The notes beneath the pieces are model-generated. The model saw nothing but the letters and a program-made list of their open reading frames with translations, did no database searches and had not been told where the DNA came from. Positions 41,086 to 53,145 of a DNA stretch of 64,000 bases are shown in pieces (the first letter of the stretch is position 1; every line of letters begins with the position of its first letter). The DNA lies in NCBI GenBank assembly GCA_027946365.1, contig JAPEUQ010000015.1:558001-622000 (forward strand), read 5' to 3'. This stretch comes from Kalmusia sp. IMI 367209. Lineage: Eukaryota > Ascomycota > Dothideomycetes > Pleosporales > Didymosphaeriaceae. Position numbers and translations under genes: made by a program.

Positions 41086-42617
41086 TCAACGATCAACGAG
41101 CTCCACGTCCGAGTCGCTCCTGTCGCTTCGGTCCACGCGATCGCTGTGGTAGATCTGGACGTCTGTGCTCTTGGTGATCTTGCCAAACGGGAGGCTGGCT
41201 CCGCTCTTCTGGCCGTGGTTGCTAAAGTACGAGTTCTTGTTGCTGCTTCCGTAGCCGTTGGAGGCGTTGCGTCCGAAAGCTCGCTTCCAGACTTTCTGGA
41301 AGATGGCGTGGACAGCCGGCATGCAGGCGACGACGATGAAGAGATTGGCTTCGAGGGAGCACCAGTAGATCGTGGGCGTGTTGTCATACGTCGGATTGGT
41401 CGTCTTGGAGAACTCGATCAGCGCATGTAGACGCGCGATACTGACACCGGTAATGCTGTGGCTTCGTGTTAGCTTGCGCGCCATGTAACGTGAAAGGCGA
41501 AGGCTTACACAAAACCAACGCAGAACATGGACAAGATCTGTAGCTTCTTCTGCAACTTCATCTGGAGCTTCAATAGCATGGGCAAGGGTAAAGCGAGAAT
41601 GATAAGATCGACTACGATCTCGAGGCCGCCACGGACGAAGCTGAACAGGTTCATGTCGATCTGGCTAGCGGGGATCATCTCGCCTTTCCATCCTTCCCAG
41701 AAAAAGCTGATGGGCCAGCACTGGAAGATCATTGAGAAGAGGTTGCCGATACCAAACGATGCAACGAGGACAATGAAGGACCAGACGACTTTGCGCGTCA
41801 TGCGATCGGTCATGATACGTAGGTAGAACGCTAGGATGGAGAGTTGACAGAAGGCCTCCGTCACCATGTAGAAGGGATAGGCGAAGAAGAGCCACTTCCC
41901 AACGAGTTAGCGTCATGTCAACAGTGGTTGTTTCTGGAGTCTTACATGAAGACATGTCGTGATGTCGTTTGGTTTGATACCCCAAATGTCTTTGCCGAAC
42001 CCGTATGCACCTCCTACTATGATAGGTACATTGAAGCAAATGCCGGCCAACTGTGACATGGGTAAGCGAAAATCTGGAGTTCGCTGGACACGCAACTTAC
42101 AGCGGACAATCCGATCAGTAGATCGTCCCAACCAAGTCTCGCAGTCGAGGATAGTCCTCGATCAAGCAGACGCGCAGTGACCATTATGATGGAGACAGCA
42201 AAGAAAGAGGCGGTGACACCGATCAGTGTACCGGACTGATCGCGGATCGGAATACCACATGCTGCATAAGTCGTGTTCGTAGCGGCTATGTGGCCGCGTC
42301 AGACACGTTATTCACCGAATTTCAAGGAGCGAACACTTACAGAGGACCTCAACCATGGTGCAGTTGGCAGAATTGCAAGCAGCCGCGGTTTGCAAAAAGA
42401 CGGAGTCGGCACAGAGGCAGCTCATGTCATCGGACGCGCACTTTGTGGTCGGCAGTGTAGCCTCGAAGCATTTCATCTGTCTTCACATCAGTTGCACGCT
42501 GGTGAACAGCCAGCGGAGGCCACATACCGCGCATGAAGGCATCTGGTCCAGCGATGCCTGCGCAAGACCCGCGCTCAACACCATCAGCCATGGTGCCAAA
42601 CCACTGAGAAACCTCAT
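41086..42617 (-). CDS. CFEM-domain PTH11-like seven-TM receptor
   Basis: PTH11-like receptors act in surface sensing and, in some pathogens, in infection-related development. The start at 42617 opens a signal peptide (MRFLSGLAPWLMVLSAGLAQA). Intron 1 removal brings PSCA next to MKCFEATL and completes a CFEM domain: CxxxC, then KCASDDMSCLC and CNSANCT, the eight-Cys pattern. Four further short introns follow. The membrane part includes GIPIRDQSGTLIGVTASFFAV, RLLDRGLSSTARLGWDDLL (the region with the family's DD motif), NDITTCLHWLFFAYPFYMVTEAF and CVGFVITGVSIARLHALI. A Ser/Asn/Gly-rich cytosolic tail ends SDVELVDR. All joins keep one frame. Ligand unknown. Confidence 0.88.
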
Positions 42618-45020
42618 CGTGAGAGTGAATGAACAAGTTAACGCCCTTCACCGTGTGAGACGAAAGAACGACAAAGAAGCGACACTAGTCACCGCTCGTA
42701 TTGTGGAATTCGGCTGCAGTGCCTTAATACGCGGGCCGTTGTGAGCTAGGACTAAGGGGGCGCAGGGAGTCTTGCTTTTTCTGCCGGGAGGCGAGGGGGA
42801 TTTGACCTCAAAACGTTGAGTGGGGAAGGCCGCGCACGAGCTCGGTCGTGCAATCTATGCAACTCAGTTGGGATCAGTGAGACTTGCGCTGATCTGCTTC
42901 AGAAAGCACCCTATTCTCGAGCCAAGTACGGGGATCTTTCACCGTTGGAAAACCCTTCATCCCAGACCGCAGACTGCTGAGAAGAAGATGGGCACCGCGA
43001 GGCTGGTACGATTATATTGATGAAACAAGGAAGCAGTGCAAATGCCTCGGTCTCCGTTGTGATGAAGACCTTACTCTGTGGTAGTACAGCGAGCAAAGCC
43101 TCGCCAACGCCAACTGCCGTTGGACGCGACCGCGGTGCGACGCGGAAGGCCCGAGTGAAGAAGGATTCAGTTCCCGGTCAACTTGTTCCTGGATTAGGTG
43201 TCTGATGCAGGAGAAGGCGTTACTGCACATGTGATTTGTTGGAGGCGGGTGAGGCTGCGGGCGAGGCGCCGGTGTCAACAAGGGTTGATCCACTCAGGAT
43301 CCCATATCACATCAGGGCCTTGTTAACCAACATATATGCCCGTCCGGTGCCCAGATACCCGACCGGACCCGTGAGAATGGAAATAAATCGCGGCGAGAAG
43401 TCGGTGGTACTTCAAGATCAATCTGAGAAGGCGGTGTTGAGACGTGAAGCCAAGGGTGTCTGCGGAGCACACGCACGAGGTGGCCTTGCGGCTCGCATGG
43501 TCTTCGCGCACGATTCAAATTCGCACAGAGCCTCTCTTGGATGACCATATCCGAGCGCAATCACAATGTAGCTGAAAGGTGCAGCGAACGAACCCGGCCT
43601 ACCCAGGGAACGGCTCGGTAGCGGCTCGAGGACGGCAACGTGTAGGGTAGCCGTTTTTCAGGCGAACGGGCGATAGTCCCAGATGTCCAAACCTGGTCCT
43701 GGTCCCCCCAAGTAGGTACCATTCCTGGATCAGCAAATGTTCGGGGCTGATCTCCGACGCAGTCGTCTTTCGATGGGGATGGATGGGAAATTTCCTCAAG
43801 CGACGTTGAAAGACGTTGCAACGTGGACATGACACATGCTGAGTCCTCTAAAGGCGGAAGGTTAGAGTGCAGATCGCACGGCAGCTTCCCGCCCGAGCGG
43901 CGAGGCAGCCTATTGGGCGGATGTGCATTAGCGCCTGCTCCTTCTCGACTAGCGCCTTGGCAGTCCCTAGTCAATCACTGGGGGGATTACTTTATCTCCT
44001 GCCCTCGCCACGCCAGCCTCTCCATCCATCCCATCCACCCATCTGTACATGCAGTCTGCGCGCTGACCTCCACAATCATCGGGCTTACCCTCCTCGATGC
44101 CTCCATACGCTTACGTTAAAGCAATTGTCCGACGAATCCGACCTTGAGGTCTGGCGGCCGCCACATGCCACAAGCGTAAGGCAGTGACATGCTACAATGA
44201 ACAGACTACCCTTGTTTGGCCCCACGCACCAACCAGGGCATGCTGCACCTTGCTCAATAAAGCCATCTTTACGCGGGGGTGCGGGACCGCGTATGTCGCG
44301 ACTAGCCTACCCAACAGGAGAGACTGGATTTGATGAACTACTATGCGAAGAATGCCCCTCCACTCACCGAAGTAATGCCCTCCGTCTACCAGGCGAACAG
44401 GTACTCGTACTTTGCGTCTGGAAGTAACGCACTGACGCTCTACGACGGAACTTGCGTTCCAGCAGTGACAGCCTCATCAAACAACAGTAACACAACACGT
44501 ACGATAGCCATAACCACCCGCTCGTAATCGCTTGGCCCGTGTCAAAGAGGCGTTCAGGCTAGCCCTCTGCTGGTGGTGTCATCATGCAAGCTCCCATCCA
44601 CTTTTGTCTGATGGCGTCCACTTCGAGTCTTTCAAAATCAGGTTCGCATGGGTGTCATTCCTTCGCTCAATCAACCCCGCAACACCCCATTGCAATGGAT
44701 TCTGCTAGGCTCTCTTAAAATGGTAGCCTGAGCGGTGATTGCAATTATTCTGCATGTGCCGGTTTCATGTGGGAACGCCCCTTTCTGCAACGCAGCAGGG
44801 TTGTTGCTCACCGCATGATAGGGTCTTTGCTTTTTCTCGCCTGCTTGCAGGTCTGGAATGTGTACACGGCGGGCGAACTTCTTAAATCACAAATACACTT
44901 TGTGGCCTCGTGCTTAGAGCACGCGCATATTTCCATTAACTGAACGTTGCTTTGTCGGTTCATTCTCCCCGATCTTTCATCCGAGCTTCGTTGCTCTTTC
45001 AGAAGCTGTGAGCAACCAAC
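42618..45020. other. 2.4-kb stretch without a supported gene
   Basis: Divergent intergenic DNA between the CFEM receptor (-) and the P450 (+). A 65-codon frame at 44330-44527 is Ser/Asn-rich but has no motif. No repeat or RNA gene was recognised. Confidence 0.45.
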
Positions 45021-46993
45021 ATGGGCTTTGCAGCAACTGTCGCTCTAGGCATTTTTGGCCTGTTCGTCGCATATGCCATTCGCCGGTTGGTCCAAGGCGA
45101 TGGCAATGGACGACCTCTACCACCAGGGCCCAAGGGCGTTCCCGTCCTCGGCAATGTTAATGATATGCCCAAGCCTGGCGTGTTGGAATGCCATCACTGG
45201 CTAGAGCATAAAGATCTTTATGGTGTGTATACATGTGCAGACTATGCTTTTCCTAGTGACACAACAGCTGACCACGTGGATACCCTGTAGGCCCAATCAG
45301 CTCTGTCACCGTGTTGGGCCAGACTATGGTCATTATCAACGACCCCAAGATTGTCTTTGAGCTCTTACGTGATCGATCCAATATCCACTCATCGCGTCCG
45401 CACCAGAACTTTAGTTGCGACTTGGTTGGGTGGAAGAATGCGACTGCTATGACCCCTTACAACGACTACTGGAAGATACAACGCAAGAACATCGCCAAGG
45501 TCGCGAGCTCCAATGTATCAGTTTCAGTCTTTGATCGTGTCCAGGAAGAAGAGGCTGCTCACTTTTTGATGAATGTACTTGCTGCTCCTGATAAACTCTT
45601 TGAACATATTCGCACAGAAGCTGGAACGGTTATCTTGAAGATCACCTATGGTTATACCGCAAAGAACCGTGGACAGGACCCTCTTGTCGACCTGGCTGGA
45701 AAGGCAATGTGGACGTTTGCCGAATCGACCGTCCCCGGAAAGTGGGCTGTGGACATCTTCCCATTCTGTAAGTCTTCTTCATACCTTCTTCCGCATACAG
45801 CGCCCAAGTATAAGTGTTGCCCGTGCGATAGTAGCGAGCCTGTGAGATTTTACAGGGTCTGTTATCGACCCACAACGTCAGCCTTCGCCCGGCTGTCCAC
45901 TTTCTATCGGAGAATCACTTCGGGCGTAACACAGTCGCAACTTCCCCACATGGCGCCAATGATGAATGCCTTGTCACGTGTATCTAACATGCATCAGTGA
46001 AGTACCTTCCTGAAGGCTTCCCCGGTACTGCGTACAGGAAGACCGGTCGCGAAATGCACAAGATTCTATCTGACTGCGCCGAGAAACCGTACGCTTTCGT
46101 CAAACAGCAGATGCGTGAGAACCGAGCGAAAACTTCCTTCCTCTCTCAGGCTATCGAAACCATTGGCGCCGATGAATATATGGAGTTTGTCCACAAGTGG
46201 ACAGCATTGGCTTTGTTCACTGGTGGTGCTGATACAGTGAGTAGATCTCCCCAATGTTCCTAGCTATGACTGACCATAAGTAGACCGTCTCCTCGCTGAT
46301 GACATTCTTCCTGGCCATGACTCTCTACCCCGAAGTACAGAAAAAGGCACAAGAGGAACTTGATCGTGTCATTGGTATTGGCAGACTAGCCGTTGCCGCC
46401 GATAAGGACAGCCTACCGTACATCAACGCCGTCATGCTTGAGACCCACCGTTGGCACCCGGTCACTCCCATGGGACTTCCCCATACTAGTGACGCGGAAG
46501 ATGTCTGCAAAGGATACAGGATCCCGAAGGGCGCAATGCTACTCGCTAACACATGGTACGTTCACCTTCCGAGAGATACAATACACACCTCGCTAATAAA
46601 CGATCCAATAGGTGGTTTACCCATGACCCCGCTGTGTACCCCGAACCCATGAAGTTCAACCCGGACCGATTCATGAAGACCGCAACGCACGAGCCCGAAC
46701 CTGATCCACGCAACTTCATCTTTGGTTACGGTCGCCGCATCTGCCCCGGTCGCTACGTCGCAGACAACGCACTCTTCATCACCATCGCGCAGTCTCTCCA
46801 AGTCTTCCAAATCAAGCCGACCGATGTTATCCCTGAGGTCAAGTTTGAGCCAGGCATTATCAGTCATCCTGTACCGTATAAGACGAACATTACCCCAAGG
46901 AGTCCTGCCCACAAGGAATTGATCGAGAAATCTGAGGAGAAGTACCCATGGGAGGAGAGTGATGCTAAGGAATTGGAGAGCATCATGGGATAG
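45021..46993 (+). CDS. Cytochrome P450 monooxygenase
   Basis: Membrane-anchored haem monooxygenase; the substrate is unknown. Five exons (45021-45222, 45291-45767, 45998-46236, 46284-46555, 46612-46993) give 523 aa. The N-terminal anchor (FAATVALGIFGLFVAYAI) is followed by the PPGPKGVPVLGN hinge. The I-helix has LFTGGADTTVSS, the K-helix ExxR is ETHR, then FNPDRF, and the haem loop is FGYGRRICPGR with the Cys ligand. The arrangement resembles the fungal group that includes O-methylsterigmatocystin oxidoreductase-like P450s, but that is not a functional call. Intron 2 (230 bp) is four times the usual size here. No tailoring or backbone biosynthetic gene lies within several kb, so a cluster role is unsupported. 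Confidence 0.9.
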
Positions 46994-47145
46994 ATGGAGA
47001 ATGCAGAGTAGATGTGGCCACACGAAGCCTGGTGTAGCTAGACAGGACTGCTGTATAGATTGAAAACAAAGTGCACCCAAGAACATGTATTCACAGCGCA
47101 ACTGTACGTCCCGCCGTGGTAGTGGGTCAACTAACACACGTCCCA

Positions 47146-48264
47146 TCAAGCACCGACCTTCCTCTCCTCTTTCCACCCCCTCTCGCATCCCCTCCGAACC
47201 CTCCTCATCTTCCATCCCTCCAACACCGCCATAAATATCCACCACACGAAAAACATCCCCCCAAACGCCAAACTCCACGCAATGACCTCAACCCCGAACC
47301 ACTCAAACACGCCTAGCGCCCTCTTCAACCCCCTATTCTCCGTCTCCCATATCTGCCTCCCACTGATGATGACTTGCATCGCACTCAGTATAACGCTAAA
47401 AGACGCAAACAGGAACAGAGTCACGGGAAAGAAGCGCTGAAAATACACGCCGTGGTTAGACTCGAAGCGGTTGAAGTGGTACCTATGCAGGAAGATGCCG
47501 GAGTGGAAGTTGAGCGCATCGAGAAGGAGTTCGCCGTAGCGCCAGCGGGGACTAACCGCGCTCGACGGTACATGCGCGAAGGCGTGCGTGAAGGCCACTA
47601 ACGATTCAAACGTCATGCTTGGGCACGGCGGAAGCAGGTTGTGCCTCAGCGCGGTGGTGTAATCCGATCGGTGCGTTATTAGCGCTGCGTACGTCTTGAG
47701 GAAGCCAAGGGACGTTGCGAGCAGGCGGCGTCTGTCTTCGGGGTCGACGGTGGTGTTTGAATCGTCGAGGAGATGTTGCCAGTAAGCGTGGGAGCAGAGG
47801 TATGCGGGGAGGGGCTTGATGTATACGATGCGGTTCTCTGATATGACTAGGTGGAGCGAAGGGTCTTCGGTGATTACGATGCGCCGCTCGAATGTGAGTT
47901 GATTGCCCAGCGATTTGACTGTGGGGTTTGCGCCTGCCCACCAGAGTTTCTTGTTGAGTTTGTTCAGACTGGGTGTGTCAAGGTCTTGGAGGCTGTATGC
48001 GATGATGCTGCGGGAATCTAGAGGGATGGTGGGCGCATCGGGGAGGCGCTGCTCCGTTGTGAGGCTGCGAAGAAAGCCCTCTGTGCTGTACTCTAGGTCT
48101 ACGCATAGCTGGCGATTGTGGTCAAAGGGAGGACAACTACGTGATGTTTTTTCGGCTGGGAGTGTGCTAGTCTCTGGGAAGGATGCCACATAGGTCGGCG
48201 TAGGAGACACTGGCGTAATGGTATCCTCCTCTGTCATGTCTTCCGCATGCAACGATCGAAACAT
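47146..48264 (-). CDS. Fungal integral membrane protein, DUF6601-like
   Basis: Intronless, 372 aa, function unknown. The soluble N-terminal part carries the block TFERRIVITEDPSLHLV followed by ENRIVYIKPLPAYLCSHAYW, typical of the fungal DUF6601 group as recalled; the name is moderate in certainty. Then comes RWRYGELLLDALNFHSGIF and two or three predicted membrane helices: VTLFLFASFSVILSAMQVI and VEVIAWSLAFGGMFFVWWIF. The C-terminus is short and very basic (KMRRVRRGCERGWKEERK), consistent with a cytosolic tail. It is convergent with the P450, whose stop is about 150 bases away. Confidence 0.75.
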   Translation of the reverse strand: MFRSLHAEDMTEEDTITPVSPTPTYVASFPETSTLPAEKTSRSCPPFDHNRQLCVDLEYSTEGFLRSLTTEQRLPDAPTIPLDSRSIIAYSLQDLDTPSLNKLNKKLWWAGANPTVKSLGNQLTFERRIVITEDPSLHLVISENRIVYIKPLPAYLCSHAYWQHLLDDSNTTVDPEDRRRLLATSLGFLKTYAALITHRSDYTTALRHNLLPPCPSMTFESLVAFTHAFAHVPSSAVSPRWRYGELLLDALNFHSGIFLHRYHFNRFESNHGVYFQRFFPVTLFLFASFSVILSAMQVIISGRQIWETENRGLKRALGVFEWFGVEVIAWSLAFGGMFFVWWIFMAVLEGWKMRRVRRGCERGWKEERKVGA

Positions 48265-49193
48265 CGTGAACTAGAAGTCTACCTCAGGTCGGAATCATCT
48301 TGCGGGATTTTGCGATAGACACGAAGTAATACGAATAGTTCAAATCGACGACTGGTACTAGTGCGCATGCGGTCGCGCGATTGGCTCCTGGTAAATAGCA
48401 AAGCCACCACCAATCGGTCACAGCCTAGCTACACCAAGTAATCTATTGAGAGGACGGAGGTAATGGAACACCCAGAGTATCCAAATCCTAACTTCAGCAG
48501 CATCCCGTCGTCCTCACATTTTCTTACATAGCTCTTCCCATCCATGCTTCTTCCAACACCACATATCCACCGTTCTATCTTATCCCATAGCTCCGCGCAA
48601 TGCTTTATATGATAATCAAGGGCTTCCACTCCAACCGCCAACGGCCATTTACTCATGTTGTCGTAATTAAGGCCGCCTCGCACCCGCCGGCCTCACCTAC
48701 ATCTCCAGCTGGGTCAGCCGGGACCTAAGTTGCTGCTACCAATTGATGGAAGCAGAGAAGCGAGAGTCGGTGGTCGAGTGGGTTGAGAAATGGAAGGATC
48801 TTGTGGAATTTGAGGTCGCACCGGTAATTACGTCAGTAGAGGCGAGTGTGAAGATTATGATTTGGAGAAGGTAGAAGAGGATTGAAAATAGGTGAGTGGT
48901 TCTCATGGTGAAGGGATCCATGTTTAAAGGCAATGGCCACGGGAATTTCCGGAATGAGTGGTAGCGAGGAAATATTTGAAAATAACTTCATGTTGGTTAA
49001 AAAGTAGTATACAGCAAAACCTCTTCCAACCAGTAAGTCCCAGGCATGCCAGGTAGACAATGCTGTGTTGTCCAAATCCAGACTTTCCAAGACGCCCAGA
49101 CGCCACCCTCATTAACACAAGGTAGAACGGCTACCAAACCGACAGACTCCCTCGACATCCAAGAACTCCTCTCGTACTATGCGCGACATAGCT
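48265..49193. other. Intergenic region
   Basis: About 930 bases. A minus-strand 84-codon frame (48429-48683) with some ordered composition (ALDYHIKHCAELWDKIERW) was noticed, but it has no family or splice support and is not called. Confidence 0.4.
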
Positions 49194-51563
49194 TTACAAT
49201 TCTTGCCTTCCGAATCCATCGGCACCCTCAGCGATAGGCTGCACGCTTCCATCCACGCTGTCCCTCTTCACACCAACGCCTTCCTCACCCTTACCCACGC
49301 CGAAAAGCGCAATGGCATCCGTAAGCGCCTTAACAGCCTCTTCGGGGTTCATAGAACCAGGTAGACCAGCACCGCCGAGGGATCCACTGATCTTCTTCGT
49401 AGTCTCCTCGAGTGCGCGGATGCGTCGCTGGAAGTTCAAACGATCCATGAAGAGCTGTTGGCGGCGGCGCTGCAAATCACGGCGCTCAGCAGCATGAAGC
49501 TTCTCGAAGTCGTTGAAGTGCTGCATCTTGAGTTGTAGCTTCTGGGACTGGAGGTTGACAGCACCAGAAACGAGGCGTGTGATGTGGCGCTCCTCATGCG
49601 AGGCGAGGGCGGCAGAGCGGGCAGCCGAGAGGGCGAAGGGGAGCGTTGCGAGAGGGTTGCTCTCCTGGGGTTGTGCGCTGACAACGTCCTTAACGGCTCC
49701 AGCTTCCTGTGTAGTATCGATTTCCATCACATCCTCATTTTTGACATCGCCTTCTGCCGTCTTCTCCTTTCCTTTGCCCTTTTCACTTGCTGCAGGCTTG
49801 GTGTTGTTGATTTTGTTAATGAGATCTTGCTTCATCTGAGTTACGCTACGACTGGCAGCCACAGCAACTTCGGATACGTTGGCGGGTGCCAATCCCACCA
49901 TGAAGCCAACAACACTGAGAATAGGGTTGTCGCCATAGTAGATAGGTAGACGACCTTCTTTGAGGTACTCCAAGTCGCGAAGAAATTTGGTGGAGGGCGC
50001 CCCCCCTTCTGATGCAGGTCCTTCTGGTTCGGCATATTTGCTATCGATTTCGAGCTGTAGAAACTTCATTACGCACTGTTCTCGCGTTTTCGTCACGACG
50101 TGATCAGCGACACCGTTCCAATCATCGTCGCACATCTCCAGGCCCTCGAGCAACAGTAGCAACTCCTCCTGAGTCCAGTTGTCTTCAACATCGGCTGTCG
50201 GGGGGTAGTCTCCTCGGTCAACCTTTACAAAATCTTTCGGTCCTAGGCCAGCAGAGTAATGTTCATCCACCACGCATCTTGGGCAGAGCTCTTCCTTGTT
50301 TTGCCGACCTGGTTGATCCGATGTCTTCGTATTATGGTAGTAGACGCGACTGCAGTCAATGCCGCAGAAGTTGCAGATGACCTTCTTGGCAGGCTCCTTA
50401 GTCTGTTCCTCAAGCTTTTGCAGGTTGACTGAGGCGCCGTTGCTTGTTCCTTCGCCGTTCGCTGTCTTGTCGCCAGGCTCTGCAGAAACTTCTTTGCCGT
50501 TAGATTCGTAAATGTTTCGCCCAACCATGGATTTGGACTCTGATTTGGCAGTCGGCTGTTGACTAGCAGCTCGCTCGGTTCCGGCATGTGGCTTTCCTTC
50601 AGTAATCTTTGAGTTTGGCGCAGGTTGGAAGGCTTGTAGACCTCGAGGAGTGTCGACAGTAAGACGGAAGTGACTCGTAGTTGGAGGGCCAATGTTCGAG
50701 GGACGTTCCTGAGGATCAACCTATGGCCTGATTAGATGGTTCACGATGTCAAACACGGGCTAGCACTACCTGATAGTTGATCAATCCCCATTGCTCTAAG
50801 AAGGCATGCACACGCATAATGGCGCATACATCACCAGCCAGATTGCGCCGGCAAGCTGTGACGGTGAGATACTCATCGGGATTCAGGCGGTATGTGTTGA
50901 TCATGAAGTCGCGGTAGTCGCGGTACACGGCCGGGGTCTTGCTGCGATTGCGGCCGTTGAAGAACTCAGGCAGGGCCTTGCTCTCGCGACGGTCGATATA
51001 GCGCATGTCGAACCAAGTCGCATAGCTCGGAATGATGGTCGCATAGGTCTGGGCAACGAGGTGTGAACGCGCGGTAGCTTGCAGGTCGGCCTTTGCCTGC
51101 GCGTCGGGATCTGCGACCTCTCCATCCTTCTTCTTCGCGTCGTCGACGCCCCCCATCTCTTCGTCATCCTGACCATCTGCATCTTCGGCTTCGGTCCTTG
51201 GGCCATCGGGAGCGTCGAGCGGGTTGTCAGACACTGGTGCAGGGGTTGTCGTCGAGGGTTCGCGCGATGATTCCTTAATGGCTGGGTCATCGAGCATCGA
51301 CGTATCTATAAAGTCGCTTAGTGGCGCGAAGCTTATCGAAGAGGAGCTAGGATTGAGGGTCTCCTGCTCGTCCTTGCCCGGGAATAGGTCCATGGCGATA
51401 TCCATGACGAACTGGATGGGGTGCAGGGAGCGTTGGATGCGGTAGTTGAGGGGTGGTGGCACGACTTACCTTGGTCATCTGGGCCGTGCGATGTTGCCTG
51501 TGCGGCGCTGTCGCCCGCGATGTCTTGAGCAGCAGCGCTCGTGGCAGTCGCGTCGTCGGCCAT
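49194..51563 (-). CDS. Rsc8/Swi3-type SWIRM-SANT chromatin remodelling subunit
   Basis: Core scaffold subunit of SWI/SNF or RSC complexes in the nucleus. Exon 3 (50720-49194) and exon 2 (51411-50770) are joined by a 49-bp intron. Domains in order: acidic N-terminus; SWIRM from [20 protein letters not shown] to [14 protein letters not shown]-type zinc site CNFCGIDC...[24 protein letters not shown] to [14 protein letters not shown]; and a C-terminal coiled coil rich in Gln and Arg, followed by a Gly-rich end. About 720 aa without exon 1. The 5' end is unsettled: the attractive start [14 protein letters not shown] at 51563 leads to a donor at 51469 but leaves one base too many for exon 2. Alternatives are an ATG at 51478 (MTKFVMD...) or at 51405, or a single extra base in exon 1. 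Confidence 0.88.
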
Positions 51564-51993
51564 GGCTTCTTCGAGGGTGAACGCTTGCGCGGGCTGGGGG
51601 CTGGCAGGCGATGGGAGGCAACACAAGGGCGGCCGCGGGTCGCAAACGGGAAGCGGGAGCTGCGCGCCAGACACAGAGAAAAGTCAAGGGCGCGACGGCG
51701 GTGGGATTGGATAATGAATGTGGGGATGGAGGGGATGATTCGCGCTGTGGTGCCGTCGCGAGTAGACGCGATGCCCGTAACTTTTCCGCTAGAGCCATGC
51801 GCTTTGGAGTGTCACGTGATGTTCTTGGCTGCAGCCGGGATGGAGCGAGAACCGGGACTTTGAGCAAGCCGAGGTCGTCGTCTTCCGATGTTAAGCAGTT
51901 CAAGCTCCTCGACTGAACATCTGCCTCCACGTACGACATTTTGGCCTTCGGCTTCTTTTCCGTTTTAGATACAGCCTGCAATTGAAGCCGAAT
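51564..51993. promoter_or_regulatory. Divergent promoter region, Rsc8-like and ETF-alpha
   Basis: About 430 bases separate the two divergent starts and no gene is seen inside, so both promoters must lie here. No specific transcription-factor site is claimed. Confidence 0.5.
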
Positions 51994-53145
51994 ATGTTAT
52001 CGGTCGCACGGAAATCAGCCCTCCGGCAAGCTCGAACCCAGCTCCGGCTGTCGCAGCCTGTTACTGTTCCCCAGTACTCAGCCCTTGCACGATTACTATC
52101 GACATTAGCAGTCCTCGAGCAAAGAGATGGAAAGCTTAATCCTTCATCACTCTCTGCCATCACAGCTGGAACGAAATTGGGAGGCTCGATAACGGCCTTT
52201 GTCGCCGGAAGTGGGGTGAAGTCGGTGGCGGACGAAGCGGCCAAGGTAAAGGGTATTGAGAAGATAATATACGTGGAGAACGGCGCGTACGAGAAGGTCG
52301 GTTGTCTAGCATAGTTGCGCTTGCGCCGTCGCTGACTGCTGAATCAGGGCCTGCCCGAAAACTACGCTCCGCTGCTCGTCGAGAACATCAAGAAGGGAGG
52401 CTACACACATATTTTGGCTGGACACTCAGCTTTTGGCAAAAACCTATTGCCTCGTGTTGCTGCGCTTCTGGATGCTCAAGCCATTTCAGACATTACCGGA
52501 ATCGAAAGTGAAGACAGTAAGTGGGGGTAAACATCCGGGCGAGGACATCTACTTATACAACTCACAGCATTTGTGCGACCCATCTACGCAGGCAATGCCA
52601 TCCTTACCGTACAATCATCCGACCAGGCCAAGGTCATCACAGTTCGAGGCACAGCTTTCCCCGCGCCAGAAACCGATGGCGGGTCGGCTACCGTGGAAGA
52701 AGGCGTAGATCCTAAGGCCGAGTGCCCAACGGAATGGATATCAGAGGACTTGGCCAAGTCTGACAGGCCAGATCTAGGTTCAGCAGACAAGGTCGTATCA
52801 GGCGGTCGTGGTTTGAAGTCAAAGGAGGAGTTCGACAGACTCATGCCCCCGCTAGCGGACGCGTTAGGCGCTGCTATCGGAGCTTCACGCGCGGCTGTCG
52901 ACAGCGGTTTTGCCGACAACAGTCTGCAGGTCGGACAGACGGGCAAGAACGTCGCGCCGCAACTCTACCTATGTGCCGGCATCTCTGGCGCTATTCAGCA
53001 TTTAGCGGGTATGAAGGACAGCAAGGTCATTGCAGCCATCAACAAGGATGGTGACGCTCCCATTTTCCAGGTTGCGGATGTGGGTTTGGTTGGTGATTTG
53101 TTCGACAAGGTGCCTGAGCTAACTGAGAAGCTCAAGTCGCAATAG
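51994..53145 (+). CDS. Electron transfer flavoprotein subunit alpha, mitochondrial
   Basis: ETF-alpha binds FAD and passes electrons from acyl-CoA and other dehydrogenases to ETF-ubiquinone oxidoreductase in the mitochondrial matrix. Three exons (51994-52296, 52348-52516, 52568-53145) give 349 aa. The ATG at 51994 opens an Arg/Ser-rich presequence ([20 protein letters not shown]). The N-terminal domain has [11 protein letters not shown] and [20 protein letters not shown]. The FAD domain has [25 protein letters not shown] and the C-terminal signature [20 protein letters not shown] with [22 protein letters not shown]. Intron 1 has an unusual donor, GTCGGT, but the join [15 protein letters not shown] is a good family match. 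Confidence 0.93.
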
